Assembly: GCA_020720365.1 (NCBI GenBank)
Contig: DYOU01000002.1
Coordinates: 26,903 to 83,056, forward strand
Direction: 5' to 3'
Origin: Candidatus Elulimicrobium sp.
GTDB lineage: Bacteria; Omnitrophota; Gorgyraeia; Zapsychrales; Fredricksoniimonadaceae
DNA length: 56,154 nt
Shown here: piece by piece, positions 41,913-49,546 of the stretch
Position numbering within the stretch: the first letter of the stretch is position 1
How the letters are laid out: each line of letters begins with the position of its first letter
Program-made: the position numbers and the translations under genes
The notes under the pieces: generated by a model
Told to the model about the DNA's origin: nothing
Seen by the model: only the letters and a program-made list of their open reading frames with translations
The model's database searches: none

Positions 41913-42448
41913 GAAAATTTATTTTTGTTGTAGGAGGCGTTCGCAGCGGTAAAAGTTCTTATTCTGTTGAGTTGGCGAGATCTTCGGGGGGATCGGTTGT
42001 TTTTGTAGCGACATGTACGTTTCAGGATGAGGAAATGGCAGAACGGATCAAACGTCATCAGCGGTCGCGGCCAGCATCCTGGGAGGTTATTACGGAAGGA
42101 ATGGATCCGGGTAGTGTGATTGAGAAAGCAATGTCATTGTCAAAGGTTGTGCTGGTTGATTGTCTGGGGATGTGGGTGTTTAATTTGATGGAGCGTTATC
42201 CGGAAGATGGTTCAATTGAAGCTGCTTTTGAACATTTATCCGATATCTTAAGGAAGGTGAAGGGGGTCGTGATTATTGTGTCGAATGAGGCTGGATGCGG
42301 GGTTGTACCGGCGTATGAATCGGGAAGGCGGTTTCGGGATCTGATCGGACGCTTGAATCAAATAATGGCTAGGGAGGCAGATGAGGTTGTTTTGATGCAG
42401 GTGGGAATACCAGCACAATTAAAGACGGCGAAAGGAAGGATAGGATGA
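41909..42448 (+). CDS. cobU: Adenosylcobinamide kinase / guanylyltransferase
   Basis: A 179-residue bifunctional enzyme that phosphorylates adenosylcobinamide and transfers GMP to make AdoCbi-GDP. The P-loop is VVGGVRSGKSSYS (about 7-19), followed by VATCTFQDEEMAERIKRHQ and RPASWEVITE, the classic CobU/CobP pattern in which a conserved His (in KRHQ) accepts GMP. VIIVSNEAGCGVVP later matches the family. Overlaps with cobC and cobT imply translational coupling. Confidence 0.95.
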   Translation: MRKFIFVVGGVRSGKSSYSVELARSSGGSVVFVATCTFQDEEMAERIKRHQRSRPASWEVITEGMDPGSVIEKAMSLSKVVLVDCLGMWVFNLMERYPEDGSIEAAFEHLSDILRKVKGVVIIVSNEAGCGVVPAYESGRRFRDLIGRLNQIMAREADEVVLMQVGIPAQLKTAKGRIG

Positions 42449-43503
42449 GAGCGTTGGAGCGTATACGAAGGGATATTCAAAAGATCGATTTTTCTTTAGC
42501 AGCAGATACACAACGACGATTGGATCATTTAACCAAACCTCAGGGCAGCTTGGGTCGGCTTGAAGTATTGGCGAAGCAGGTGGTGGATATTACAGGCCTT
42601 CGGAATCCTCTATTGACGCATAAGGTGATTTTTGTAATGGCCGGGGATCATGGAGTTACGGAAGAAGGTGTGAGTGCTTTTCCAAAGGAAGTGACACCCC
42701 AGATGGTAATGAACTTTCTTCGGGGAGGCGCGGGTATTAATGTTTTGGCTCGTCATGCCGGGGCAAAGGTGGTTGTGGCGGATCTGGGAGTAGCCGTTGA
42801 TCTTGCGCCGCATCCTGAGTTAGTGATAAAGAAGGTCGGGTATGGTACAAGGAATATGGCACGTGGTCCGGCTATGACAAGGGAGGAAGCGGTCCAGTCG
42901 ATAGAGAATGGGATAGACATTTTTGAGCGTGAATTTAAGAATGGGGTGCATCTTTCTGCGACAGGGGAGATGGGGATTGGAAATACAACTGCGGCGAGTG
43001 CTATTGCGGCTGTGATCACAGGCCGGTCGATTGAGACGGTTACAGGAAAAGGGACAGGTATTAATGATGAAGCCTGGATCAGAAAAGTAGCGGCTATCAG
43101 AAAAGCTATTGATCTGAATAAGCCGGATGCCAAAGATGCGATAGAGGTTCTTTCCAAGGTAGGTGGTTATGAGATCGGCGGATTGGCGGGAGTCATCCTG
43201 GCTTCAGCTTCCCGGCGGGTTCCAGTTGTGGTCGATGGTTTTATTTCTTCTGCGGCGGCACTCATTGCCGTTACGATCGAGCCGAAGGTTAAAGATTATA
43301 TGATCGCTTCGCATACATCTGTGGAGCAGGGGCATAAAGTAATATGGGACTATCTTCATTTAAAGCCGATCCTGGATCTTGATCTGAGATTGGGTGAAGG
43401 GACCGGAGCCGCTTTGGCCATGGGGATCGTTGAAGCCGGAGTGAAGATATTGAATGAGATGGCGACTTTTGAAATAGCTGGAGTATCCCCACAGCAGAGT
43501 TGA
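42445..43503 (+). CDS. cobT: Nicotinate-nucleotide:dimethylbenzimidazole phosphoribosyltransferase
   Basis: A 352-residue enzyme that activates the lower-ligand base (classically DMB) to alpha-ribazole phosphate. Motifs: TKPQGSLGRLE at 31-41, MAGDHGVTEEGVSAFP, GGAGINVLARHAG and GEMGIGNTTAASAI, and the catalytic base Glu318 in LGEGTGAALAMGI, equivalent to Glu317 of the Salmonella enzyme. Length is normal. It works with CobC and CobS in nucleotide-loop assembly. Confidence 0.97.
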   Translation: MRALERIRRDIQKIDFSLAADTQRRLDHLTKPQGSLGRLEVLAKQVVDITGLRNPLLTHKVIFVMAGDHGVTEEGVSAFPKEVTPQMVMNFLRGGAGINVLARHAGAKVVVADLGVAVDLAPHPELVIKKVGYGTRNMARGPAMTREEAVQSIENGIDIFEREFKNGVHLSATGEMGIGNTTAASAIAAVITGRSIETVTGKGTGINDEAWIRKVAAIRKAIDLNKPDAKDAIEVLSKVGGYEIGGLAGVILASASRRVPVVVDGFISSAAALIAVTIEPKVKDYMIASHTSVEQGHKVIWDYLHLKPILDLDLRLGEGTGAALAMGIVEAGVKILNEMATFEIAGVSPQQS

Positions 43504-43504
43504 A

Positions 43505-44239
43505 ATGATGAGACAATTATTGATCGCTCTTCAATTTTTAACAATTCTTCCTGTCCGAATCAAGGAGTTGATTCGGGGGGAGGATTATCGAGGGGTGCTG
43601 GCTTATTTTCCTCTGGCAGGGATGGTTTTGGGAGGAATCATGGCGGTGCCTGCGCTCTTGCTTGGATTTTTGCCGTCATTGGCATTAGCAGCAGCTCTTG
43701 TGGCCGCCGGAACCCTGATAACCGGTGGTTTGCATTTGGATGGGTTAGCGGATTCTTGTGACGGCATCTTCAGCGGTGGATCGCGGGACAGGATTTTAGA
43801 GATCATGCGCGACAGTCGTATTGGCACATTTGGTGCGGTAGGTGTGGCTATGGTTTTGATCCTTAAAGTTTCATTCTTGGCCGGTTTTGAACACGTCGTT
43901 ATGGTGAAGATGATGGTCCTTGCTTTGGTTTTTGCGCGTTGGGTCCAGTCATTCGCTTGTGCGCAGTTCGCGTATGCCCGGACAGAGGGGAAAGCAAATT
44001 ATTTCTTTCAGTATGCATCAATGAAAGATGCAGGGGTCGGCGGATTTTTTCTTATGGTGATGCTGATCATCTTTGTTGGAGTGAAAGGTGTGCTAATAGG
44101 TATTTCAGCTCTTGTTCCGGTGGTATTGTTCTTGCATTGTGTGAATAGACGGATACAGGGGATGACGGGAGATACTGTGGGCGCGTCAAGTGAGATCGCG
44201 GAAGTGAGTTTTCTTTTTTTTAGCCTGGTGTTTGTATGA
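43505..44239 (+). CDS. cobS: Adenosylcobinamide-GDP ribazoletransferase (cobalamin synthase)
   Basis: A 244-residue integral membrane enzyme with about six helices that joins AdoCbi-GDP and alpha-ribazole (phosphate). The conserved cytoplasmic motif GGLHLDGLADSCDGIFSGG carries the metal-binding aspartates, followed by LEIMRDSRIGTFG. Two adjacent ATGs (43505, 43508) are possible starts and no strong ribosome site is seen, so it may rely on coupling to cobT, whose stop is one base away. It overlaps btuF by four bases. Confidence 0.95.
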   Translation: MMRQLLIALQFLTILPVRIKELIRGEDYRGVLAYFPLAGMVLGGIMAVPALLLGFLPSLALAAALVAAGTLITGGLHLDGLADSCDGIFSGGSRDRILEIMRDSRIGTFGAVGVAMVLILKVSFLAGFEHVVMVKMMVLALVFARWVQSFACAQFAYARTEGKANYFFQYASMKDAGVGGFFLMVMLIIFVGVKGVLIGISALVPVVLFLHCVNRRIQGMTGDTVGASSEIAEVSFLFFSLVFV

Positions 44240-45078
44240 AGATAGTAGAAGCCGTTCAGGTCAGCCTTGTATATATTTTATTGTTCTGTGGAGCCGTATT
44301 CGCCGATAATCTGGAATTTCACAGGATTGTTTCTCTGGGGCCGATGATCACAGAAGAGCTTTACTTGCTTTCAAGCCAGGATCGGCTGGTGGGTTGTACA
44401 GCGTATTGTGAAAGGCCGGAGGCGGCGAGATTGAAAGAACGCGTGGGGAATGTTCAAGAGATCAATATTGAAAAGATTGTTGCGTTGAAGCCGGATGTGA
44501 TCTTTGCGACAGCGCTGACAGACCCAAAGGCGAAAGATAAATTGCGCAGCTTGGGGTTACGGATCGTGGACGTTCCCAATGCCAGTAATTTTGAGGAGAT
44601 CTGTCAGAATTTTATGGAGTTAGGGCGGACGGTTGGTAAAGAGGAGCTGGCCGCTGAGATCGTTGCTGATGCACGTGAGCGGTTAGAGGCCTTGAGCCGA
44701 AGGGTTTCAGGGGTACGTAAGCAGAACATTTTCGTTCAAGTGGGATCGAATCCATTGGTGACGATCGGCCAGGGGTCATTTGCAAATGATTTTATTCAGT
44801 TTGCCGGTGGTGTGAATATTGTTCAGCAGTCAGGGTATTTGCATTATTCGCTTGAGCAGGTATTGGTGAGTGACCCTGATGTGATCTTTATTTCCAGTAT
44901 GGGGTTTGATGGTGAGAAAGAAAAAAAGAATTGGGGGAAATTCACCTCATTAAAAGCTGTTCGGGATCATCGGGTATTTGTCGTGGATCAGAATTTGTTG
45001 TGCAGCCCTACGCCAGCCAGTTTTGTTGACTTGTTGAAGATTATTATAGATCATTTGCACCCGGAGATTATTCAATGA
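44236..45078 (+). CDS. btuF: Corrinoid ABC transporter substrate-binding protein
   Basis: A 280-residue periplasmic-binding protein of the BtuF/FhuD class III type. The signal peptide (about 1-23, ending CGAVFA) is followed by two lobes joined by a long helix: FHRIVSLGPMITEELYLL, VGNVQEINIEKIVALKPDVI and, in the C-lobe, FVQVGSNPLVTIGQGSFANDFI. Iron-siderophore binders share the fold, but the operon and its riboswitch point to corrinoids. Confidence 0.9.
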   Translation: MKIVEAVQVSLVYILLFCGAVFADNLEFHRIVSLGPMITEELYLLSSQDRLVGCTAYCERPEAARLKERVGNVQEINIEKIVALKPDVIFATALTDPKAKDKLRSLGLRIVDVPNASNFEEICQNFMELGRTVGKEELAAEIVADARERLEALSRRVSGVRKQNIFVQVGSNPLVTIGQGSFANDFIQFAGGVNIVQQSGYLHYSLEQVLVSDPDVIFISSMGFDGEKEKKNWGKFTSLKAVRDHRVFVVDQNLLCSPTPASFVDLLKIIIDHLHPEIIQ

Positions 45079-46067
45079 AATCCGCTGCCTGGGTATTCTG
45101 GATTATAGCCTTGATCCTGATTTTGGCAGGGGTTAGCGGCTGGTCATTATCGGTAGGTGCGGCAGGGATTCCTGTGAACAAGATCTGGCCTCTTTTTCTT
45201 CAAGGGCCGGGGAATACTGAGTACAGTATTGTATTTGATGTTCGCCTGCCGCGGGTTATTTTAGGGTTCGCGATCGGCGGAGCTTTGAGCCTTGCTGGTG
45301 TTATCTTGCAAGGGATGTTCCGCAATCCTTTGGTTGAACCGTATACGCTGGGGATCTCGGGAGGCGCAGCATTAGGGGTGGCGATCAATATTTTTCTGGG
45401 TCTGGCAGGAGCTGGCCGTTTTACATTTCCTCTTTGTGGTTTCCTGGGGGCAGGGGTTGTGATCGGGTTTCTGTATGTTGCCAGTTTTACAAGAGGCATG
45501 GTAAAACTTCAGGGGTTACTTTTGACGGGCGTGATGATCAGTTTTATTGCTTCCTCGCTGGTGATGCTACTGATGGCTTTGTCGAACAGTGAAAGTTTGA
45601 GCGGTATCGTTTTTTGGATCATGGGATCATTGAGTGAATCTGATGGGCTTTTAATCACGGGGATGGTCATGACAGCACTGCTTCTTCTGATGGTTTCGTA
45701 TTTTTTTTGCCATCACTTGAATGCTTTTGCTTTGGGAGAGGTTGAGGCCCGGCATTTAGGGATCTCTGTAGAGAGGACCAAGAAGAGCCTTTTTTTTATT
45801 TCTGCTGTATTGACAGGTTTTTGTGTGTCGGTAGCTGGAATGATCGGTTTTGTGGGGTTGGTTGTCCCTCATTTTATGAGAAAAGTTGTGGGGCATGACC
45901 ATCGCATCTTGTTGGTCGCATCATTTTTAGCTGGAGCGATCTTTTTGATTGTGTGTGATACGATCGCACGGACGGTGATTGCGCCGCTCGAACTTCCGGT
46001 AGGTGTGATCACAGGTATTGTTGGCGGAAGTATTTTCGTTTATGCCTTGGCTAGAGGAGAGGCCTGA
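45075..46067 (+). CDS. btuC: Corrinoid ABC transporter permease (FecCD family)
   Basis: A 330-residue permease with about ten helices. Family signatures are VFDVRLPRVILGFAIGGALS, NPLVEPYTLGISGGAALGV, the central GMVKLQGLLLTGVM and AGMIGFVGLVVPHFMRKVVG, followed by the ATPase-coupling HDHR. It would form the translocation channel as a dimer with BtuD. It overlaps btuF by four bases and is two bases from btuD. Confidence 0.93.
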   Translation: MKSAAWVFWIIALILILAGVSGWSLSVGAAGIPVNKIWPLFLQGPGNTEYSIVFDVRLPRVILGFAIGGALSLAGVILQGMFRNPLVEPYTLGISGGAALGVAINIFLGLAGAGRFTFPLCGFLGAGVVIGFLYVASFTRGMVKLQGLLLTGVMISFIASSLVMLLMALSNSESLSGIVFWIMGSLSESDGLLITGMVMTALLLLMVSYFFCHHLNAFALGEVEARHLGISVERTKKSLFFISAVLTGFCVSVAGMIGFVGLVVPHFMRKVVGHDHRILLVASFLAGAIFLIVCDTIARTVIAPLELPVGVITGIVGGSIFVYALARGEA

Positions 46068-46069
46068 GG

Positions 46070-46855
46070 ATGCTTGAGATCAGGGATCTGACCTGTGGGT
46101 ATGGGGCAAAGGCTGTCATTGCGGCGATTAATTTTGATGTCAGGAGTGGAGATTTCTTTGGAGTGATTGGTCCGAATGGCTCAGGGAAGACAACGTTATT
46201 GCGGGCATTGTCAAGAGAGATCCCCGCTATGAAGGGAGAAATTGTACTGAATGGACAGAACCTTTTGGATATTCCTCAACGGGATCTGGCTCAGATAGTG
46301 ACGGTGGTTTCACAGATCGTCCCTTTTTCTGATATGACAGTAGAAGAGTTTGTACTTCTGGGGCGTATTCCGTATTTTCAGCCAATGCAGTTTGTTGAAT
46401 CCAGGAAAGATTATGAGATGGCATTGGAAAGTATGACGTTAACCGATACGCTGCGCCTGAAGGATAAGCGTATTACTCATTTGAGCGGAGGAGAGCGGCA
46501 GTTGGTCCAGATCGCCAGGGCATTGGCCCAGGAACCTAAATTATTGCTGCTTGATGAACCGACCGCTCATTTGGATATTGCTCATCAGGCGATCGTGATG
46601 GACCTCTTAAAGAAGTTGGCACTTAATTTGAATTTAACAGTGGTAATGGTCCTTCATGACTTGAATTTGGCCAGTGAATATTGTGATCGGCTGCTTTTGA
46701 TCGATCAAGGCGAAGTGCATTCGCTGGGACGTCCGGAAGACGTGATCCAATATCAGTCTATTGAGAAGGTGTATCAGACCGTTGTTGTTGTATTGAAGAG
46801 CCCTGTTTCAGGAAAACCGCATGTGATGATCGTTCCTGAGGCAAAAAGGGGTTGA
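46070..46855 (+). CDS. btuD: Corrinoid ABC transporter ATPase
   Basis: A 261-residue ATPase: Walker A GPNGSGKTTLL (about 35-45), Q-loop near VVSQIVPF, signature LSGGERQLVQIARAL, Walker B LLLLDEPTAHLD and H-loop VLHDLNLA. This is the FecE/BtuD/FhuC pattern. The operon ends here. A 14-bp palindrome (TTACAA-GT-TTGTAA, 46862-46875) begins seven bases after the stop. Confidence 0.94.
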   Translation: MLEIRDLTCGYGAKAVIAAINFDVRSGDFFGVIGPNGSGKTTLLRALSREIPAMKGEIVLNGQNLLDIPQRDLAQIVTVVSQIVPFSDMTVEEFVLLGRIPYFQPMQFVESRKDYEMALESMTLTDTLRLKDKRITHLSGGERQLVQIARALAQEPKLLLLDEPTAHLDIAHQAIVMDLLKKLALNLNLTVVMVLHDLNLASEYCDRLLLIDQGEVHSLGRPEDVIQYQSIEKVYQTVVVVLKSPVSGKPHVMIVPEAKRG

Positions 46856-46869
46856 TTGGTTTTACAAGT

Positions 46870-46899
46870 TTGTAAGGGTGAAGTTTCTGATTGTATTAA
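46870..46899 (+). promoter_or_regulatory. Tentative promoter for the btuB-like gene
   Basis: TTGTAA (46870-46875), an 18-base spacer and TATTAA (46894-46899), four matches in each hexamer. The -35 box coincides with the right half of the palindrome at 46862-46875. Transcription would give a leader of about 275 bases containing the second riboswitch. Between this element and the aptamer (46900-46964) I see nothing else except a shared 14-mer at 46937-46950. Confidence 0.35.
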
Positions 46900-46964
46900 G
46901 AATCAAAGGTTCCATTCCCTAGCACAACATGTTCTTTTTTAAGTACGAATGGTTTGAAAATGTC

Positions 46965-47098
46965 ATATTGGATCCACGGTCTTGATCGGGGTGCCGTCTT
47001 GAGGGAGTGTCGAGGCGGTCAGGGAAATCGTGTGAAAGTCACGAGTAGTCACGCTGCTGTGAAGAGCTTAATGCTCAAGCCAGAATACCTGCCAGTAT
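46965..47098 (+). promoter_or_regulatory. Cobalamin (B12) riboswitch upstream of the TonB-dependent receptor
   Basis: Core elements: AGGGAAATCGTG, the CACGCTGCTGTGAA junction (47050-47063), and the B12 box AAGCCAGAATACCTGCC (47077-47093). The closing stem pairs ATATTGG (46965-46971) with CCAGTAT (47092-47098), one G-U pair. No T-tract terminator lies between the aptamer and the gene; the 47099-47179 segment is AT-rich and ends in AGGAGAG before the ATG, so control is probably at translation initiation. Confidence 0.93.
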
Positions 47099-47179
47099 AT
47101 TTGTGCCGATACCGCGGAATGACGGTGTGACGGTGCGTATAAATTTTAATAAATTTTATTTTAATGATCAGGAGAGCAG

Positions 47180-49177
47180 ATGAAAAAATGTTTGGGATTG
47201 GTTGTATGTATGTGGGTGATGTGGATGGGGGCTGTCCATGCGGAGACCCTTGATCTGGGGAATATCGTGGTGACGCCGAACCGTGTGGCAGAAGACGTAG
47301 CGCATGCGCCGTCGAATGTGTCTGTGATCGGACGGTATGAGATTGAACGTTCGAACGCCGGTACAGTAGGAGAAGTCCTGAAGTCTGTGGCAGGGGTGGA
47401 TGTGACGAATCATGGGAGTTCATATAGTACGGAGGTTGATATTCGAGGATATGGAGACGCTTCGGTGTCGAATGTGCTGGTGCTTGTTAATGGCCGCAGG
47501 ACAAATTCGATGGACATGTCGGGTCCGGATTGGCAACAGATCCCTTTGGATTCTGTAGAACAAGTAGAGATCATTCGAGGAGGCGCATCTGTCATGTATG
47601 GTGATAAAGCCACGGGAGGTGTGATCAATATCATTACGAAAGAAGGCATCGGGAAGGATTCGGTAGCTTTATTTTCAGAGTTTGGTAGTTATAATTCCAT
47701 GAAGGCCGCGATGGAAGCGTCAGGTGCTCGTGAAAAACTATCGTATTATATTTATTCTGATTATTCGATGACAGATGGGTATCGGGATAATAGTCAGATC
47801 GAAGCCAGAGATGCCCAGGTGAGGACGTCATATAAGCTCAGCGATCAGGTGAAGTTTTCCTTGGAAGGTGGATGGCATCGAGAGTATTACGGGCTTCCAG
47901 GGAACTTGAGAGACAGCGACCTTCGCACAAAAGACCGCAGGGATACGAGAACTCCGGATGATCACGGGGATACGTCAGACGGGTTTATTAAGCTGTCGAG
48001 TGATCTTATCCCGTGGGATGCGTCGGGAGAGTTTGGGAAGTTGGTGGTTGATTATTCACATCGTGAACGTCAGACATATGACTGGTATGGGCCTCAAACA
48101 GCATTCTTTTCGCAAAAAGGGCTGATCAAGAGTGATGCCGTTGCCGTGAAGCATGTATGGGAGCATGACGTAGCAGGCAAGGGCGTCAGTCTGATTACGG
48201 GGATGGATTATTCCGATGACCGTAATCATGTCCTGGCGGGAAGCCCTGCCGGAGATGGTGACAATTTGATCATTACGAAAAGGTCGCTCGGGTTTTATAA
48301 TAATTCTGAAGTTGAGTTATTAGAGAATGTCTTTATTGACGGCGGGATTAGGCATGAGTCGGCCAAGTATATTTTCGATCAGTATAATGTCCTGGCTTAT
48401 AATACCCAGGAGCCGAGTGTGGATGCGTATTCAGGCGGGTTACGTTATGATTATGCTAAAGGGTCTAATGTATTCGTGAAGGTGCAAAACACATTCCGCT
48501 TTCTGGCATCGGATGAGTGGTATCAGACCTGGAGTACGCCGCCGGCTTTGAATATGGATCTGGAACAGCAGACAGGGATCGAGTACCAGGCAGGAGTGAA
48601 GCACAATTGGAATGACACGTTAGACGTATCCGTGACGCCATTCTTGAGCAAGAATAAGAAGGAGATATTCTATGATTATCTTAACTTTCTTAATTCTAAT
48701 TATGACCGTACGCGAAGGAAGGGTGTGGATGTAAGTACAAGGCTTGATATGCAGAGTCTGGTGCATTCAACTTTTTTGAGTAGCTGGGATATTCTGATGA
48801 ATTATTCGTATCTGGATGCTCGATTCGGGAAAGGGAATTATAATGGAAAGGTTGTGCCGAGGGTGCCGGCCCATCGGTTCTCTTTAGGAACAGATATCGG
48901 GTTCCCTAAGGGGGTTACATTGAATGTGACAGGAAGGTTTATCGGGTCGCAGTATAAGAATAATGACCTGAGAAACGAGTATTCCCGGACAAAGCCTTTT
49001 ATTGTAGCGGACACAAAGCTCTCGTATAAGCTTAAAAAGAACCTTGATGTTTATGCGGGTGTTAACAATGTCTTTAATGAGAAGTATAATGATTATACCA
49101 GTGAGGATTCAGGGATGTCCTATAATTATCCGGCACCTGAACGGAATTACATCGGCGGGATGAAGGTGCGGTTTTAA
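47180..49177 (+). CDS. btuB: TonB-dependent cobalamin receptor, BtuB-like
   Basis: A 665-residue outer-membrane receptor. The signal peptide (about 1-21, ending AVHA) is followed by the TonB-box region LDLGNIVVTPNR, a plug domain (VLKSVAGVDVTN, VDIRGYG, EQVEIIRGGASVMYGDKATG, GVINIITKEG) and a 22-strand-type barrel ending with a C-terminal phenylalanine. VYAGVNNVFNEKYNDY is the usual penultimate motif. Length is slightly above that of Escherichia BtuB. The upstream riboswitch and the neighbouring btuFCD operon argue for corrinoid uptake. ATG 47180 follows AGGAGAG. Confidence 0.93.
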   Translation: MKKCLGLVVCMWVMWMGAVHAETLDLGNIVVTPNRVAEDVAHAPSNVSVIGRYEIERSNAGTVGEVLKSVAGVDVTNHGSSYSTEVDIRGYGDASVSNVLVLVNGRRTNSMDMSGPDWQQIPLDSVEQVEIIRGGASVMYGDKATGGVINIITKEGIGKDSVALFSEFGSYNSMKAAMEASGAREKLSYYIYSDYSMTDGYRDNSQIEARDAQVRTSYKLSDQVKFSLEGGWHREYYGLPGNLRDSDLRTKDRRDTRTPDDHGDTSDGFIKLSSDLIPWDASGEFGKLVVDYSHRERQTYDWYGPQTAFFSQKGLIKSDAVAVKHVWEHDVAGKGVSLITGMDYSDDRNHVLAGSPAGDGDNLIITKRSLGFYNNSEVELLENVFIDGGIRHESAKYIFDQYNVLAYNTQEPSVDAYSGGLRYDYAKGSNVFVKVQNTFRFLASDEWYQTWSTPPALNMDLEQQTGIEYQAGVKHNWNDTLDVSVTPFLSKNKKEIFYDYLNFLNSNYDRTRRKGVDVSTRLDMQSLVHSTFLSSWDILMNYSYLDARFGKGNYNGKVVPRVPAHRFSLGTDIGFPKGVTLNVTGRFIGSQYKNNDLRNEYSRTKPFIVADTKLSYKLKKNLDVYAGVNNVFNEKYNDYTSEDSGMSYNYPAPERNYIGGMKVRF

Positions 49178-49214
49178 TAGGATACGGGCTCTTGTTCTTT
49201 TGGTTAAGAAAGTA

Positions 49215-49254
49215 AACAGGCATATTGGGTTGAAATACACTCAATATGCCTGTT
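49215..49254 (+). terminator. Strong hairpin after the receptor gene
   Basis: Left arm 49215-49230 pairs with 49239-49254 over 16 positions with a single G-U pair and an 8-base loop. The T-run after it is poor (CTATTGACATTTTT), so it may act as a terminator, an mRNA-end stabiliser, or both. It is the main feature of the 49178-49546 gap. Confidence 0.65.
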
Positions 49255-49422
49255 CTATTGACATTTTTAGCTGGTTTTGGACTGCTCGTTTTATTCATGA
49301 GATAGTAGCCGTCAGTTCGGACAGGATTCCCCGATCGTTATGATCAGAATCTTTATATTTTTTTATTGTCTACAAGCTGTTTTTGCGTGTTGTCATGTTT
49401 TATGGAAAAGGAGAAGGGGAGA

Positions 49423-49442
49423 AGGAGTATCTCCTATTTTTT
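49423..49442 (+). terminator. Small hairpin with T-tract upstream of htpG
   Basis: AGGAG (49423-49427), loop TAT, CTCCT (49431-49435), then ATTTTTT. The stem is only five base pairs, but the T-tract follows directly. It would attenuate read-through into htpG. The rest of this gap, apart from the hairpin at 49215, shows no convincing gene; a 54-codon ORF at 49340-49504 was considered and not called. Confidence 0.35.
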
Positions 49443-49546
49443 ATATTGAAAGAATGCCGGCTATGTGGTTTAATCCGGGGGTGAAATTTAGTTATTTGTT
49501 GTAGATTGTGTAAAATTAGTCAAGCAAGAACAAGGAGATGGCAAGT

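Noticed and set aside
49340-49504. 54-codon ORF (hydrophobic start, basic middle) between the receptor gene and htpG
   Set aside because: There is no convincing ribosome site at the right spacing. The frame runs through the small hairpin with T-tract at 49423-49442, and I recognise no domain. It stays a possibility only.
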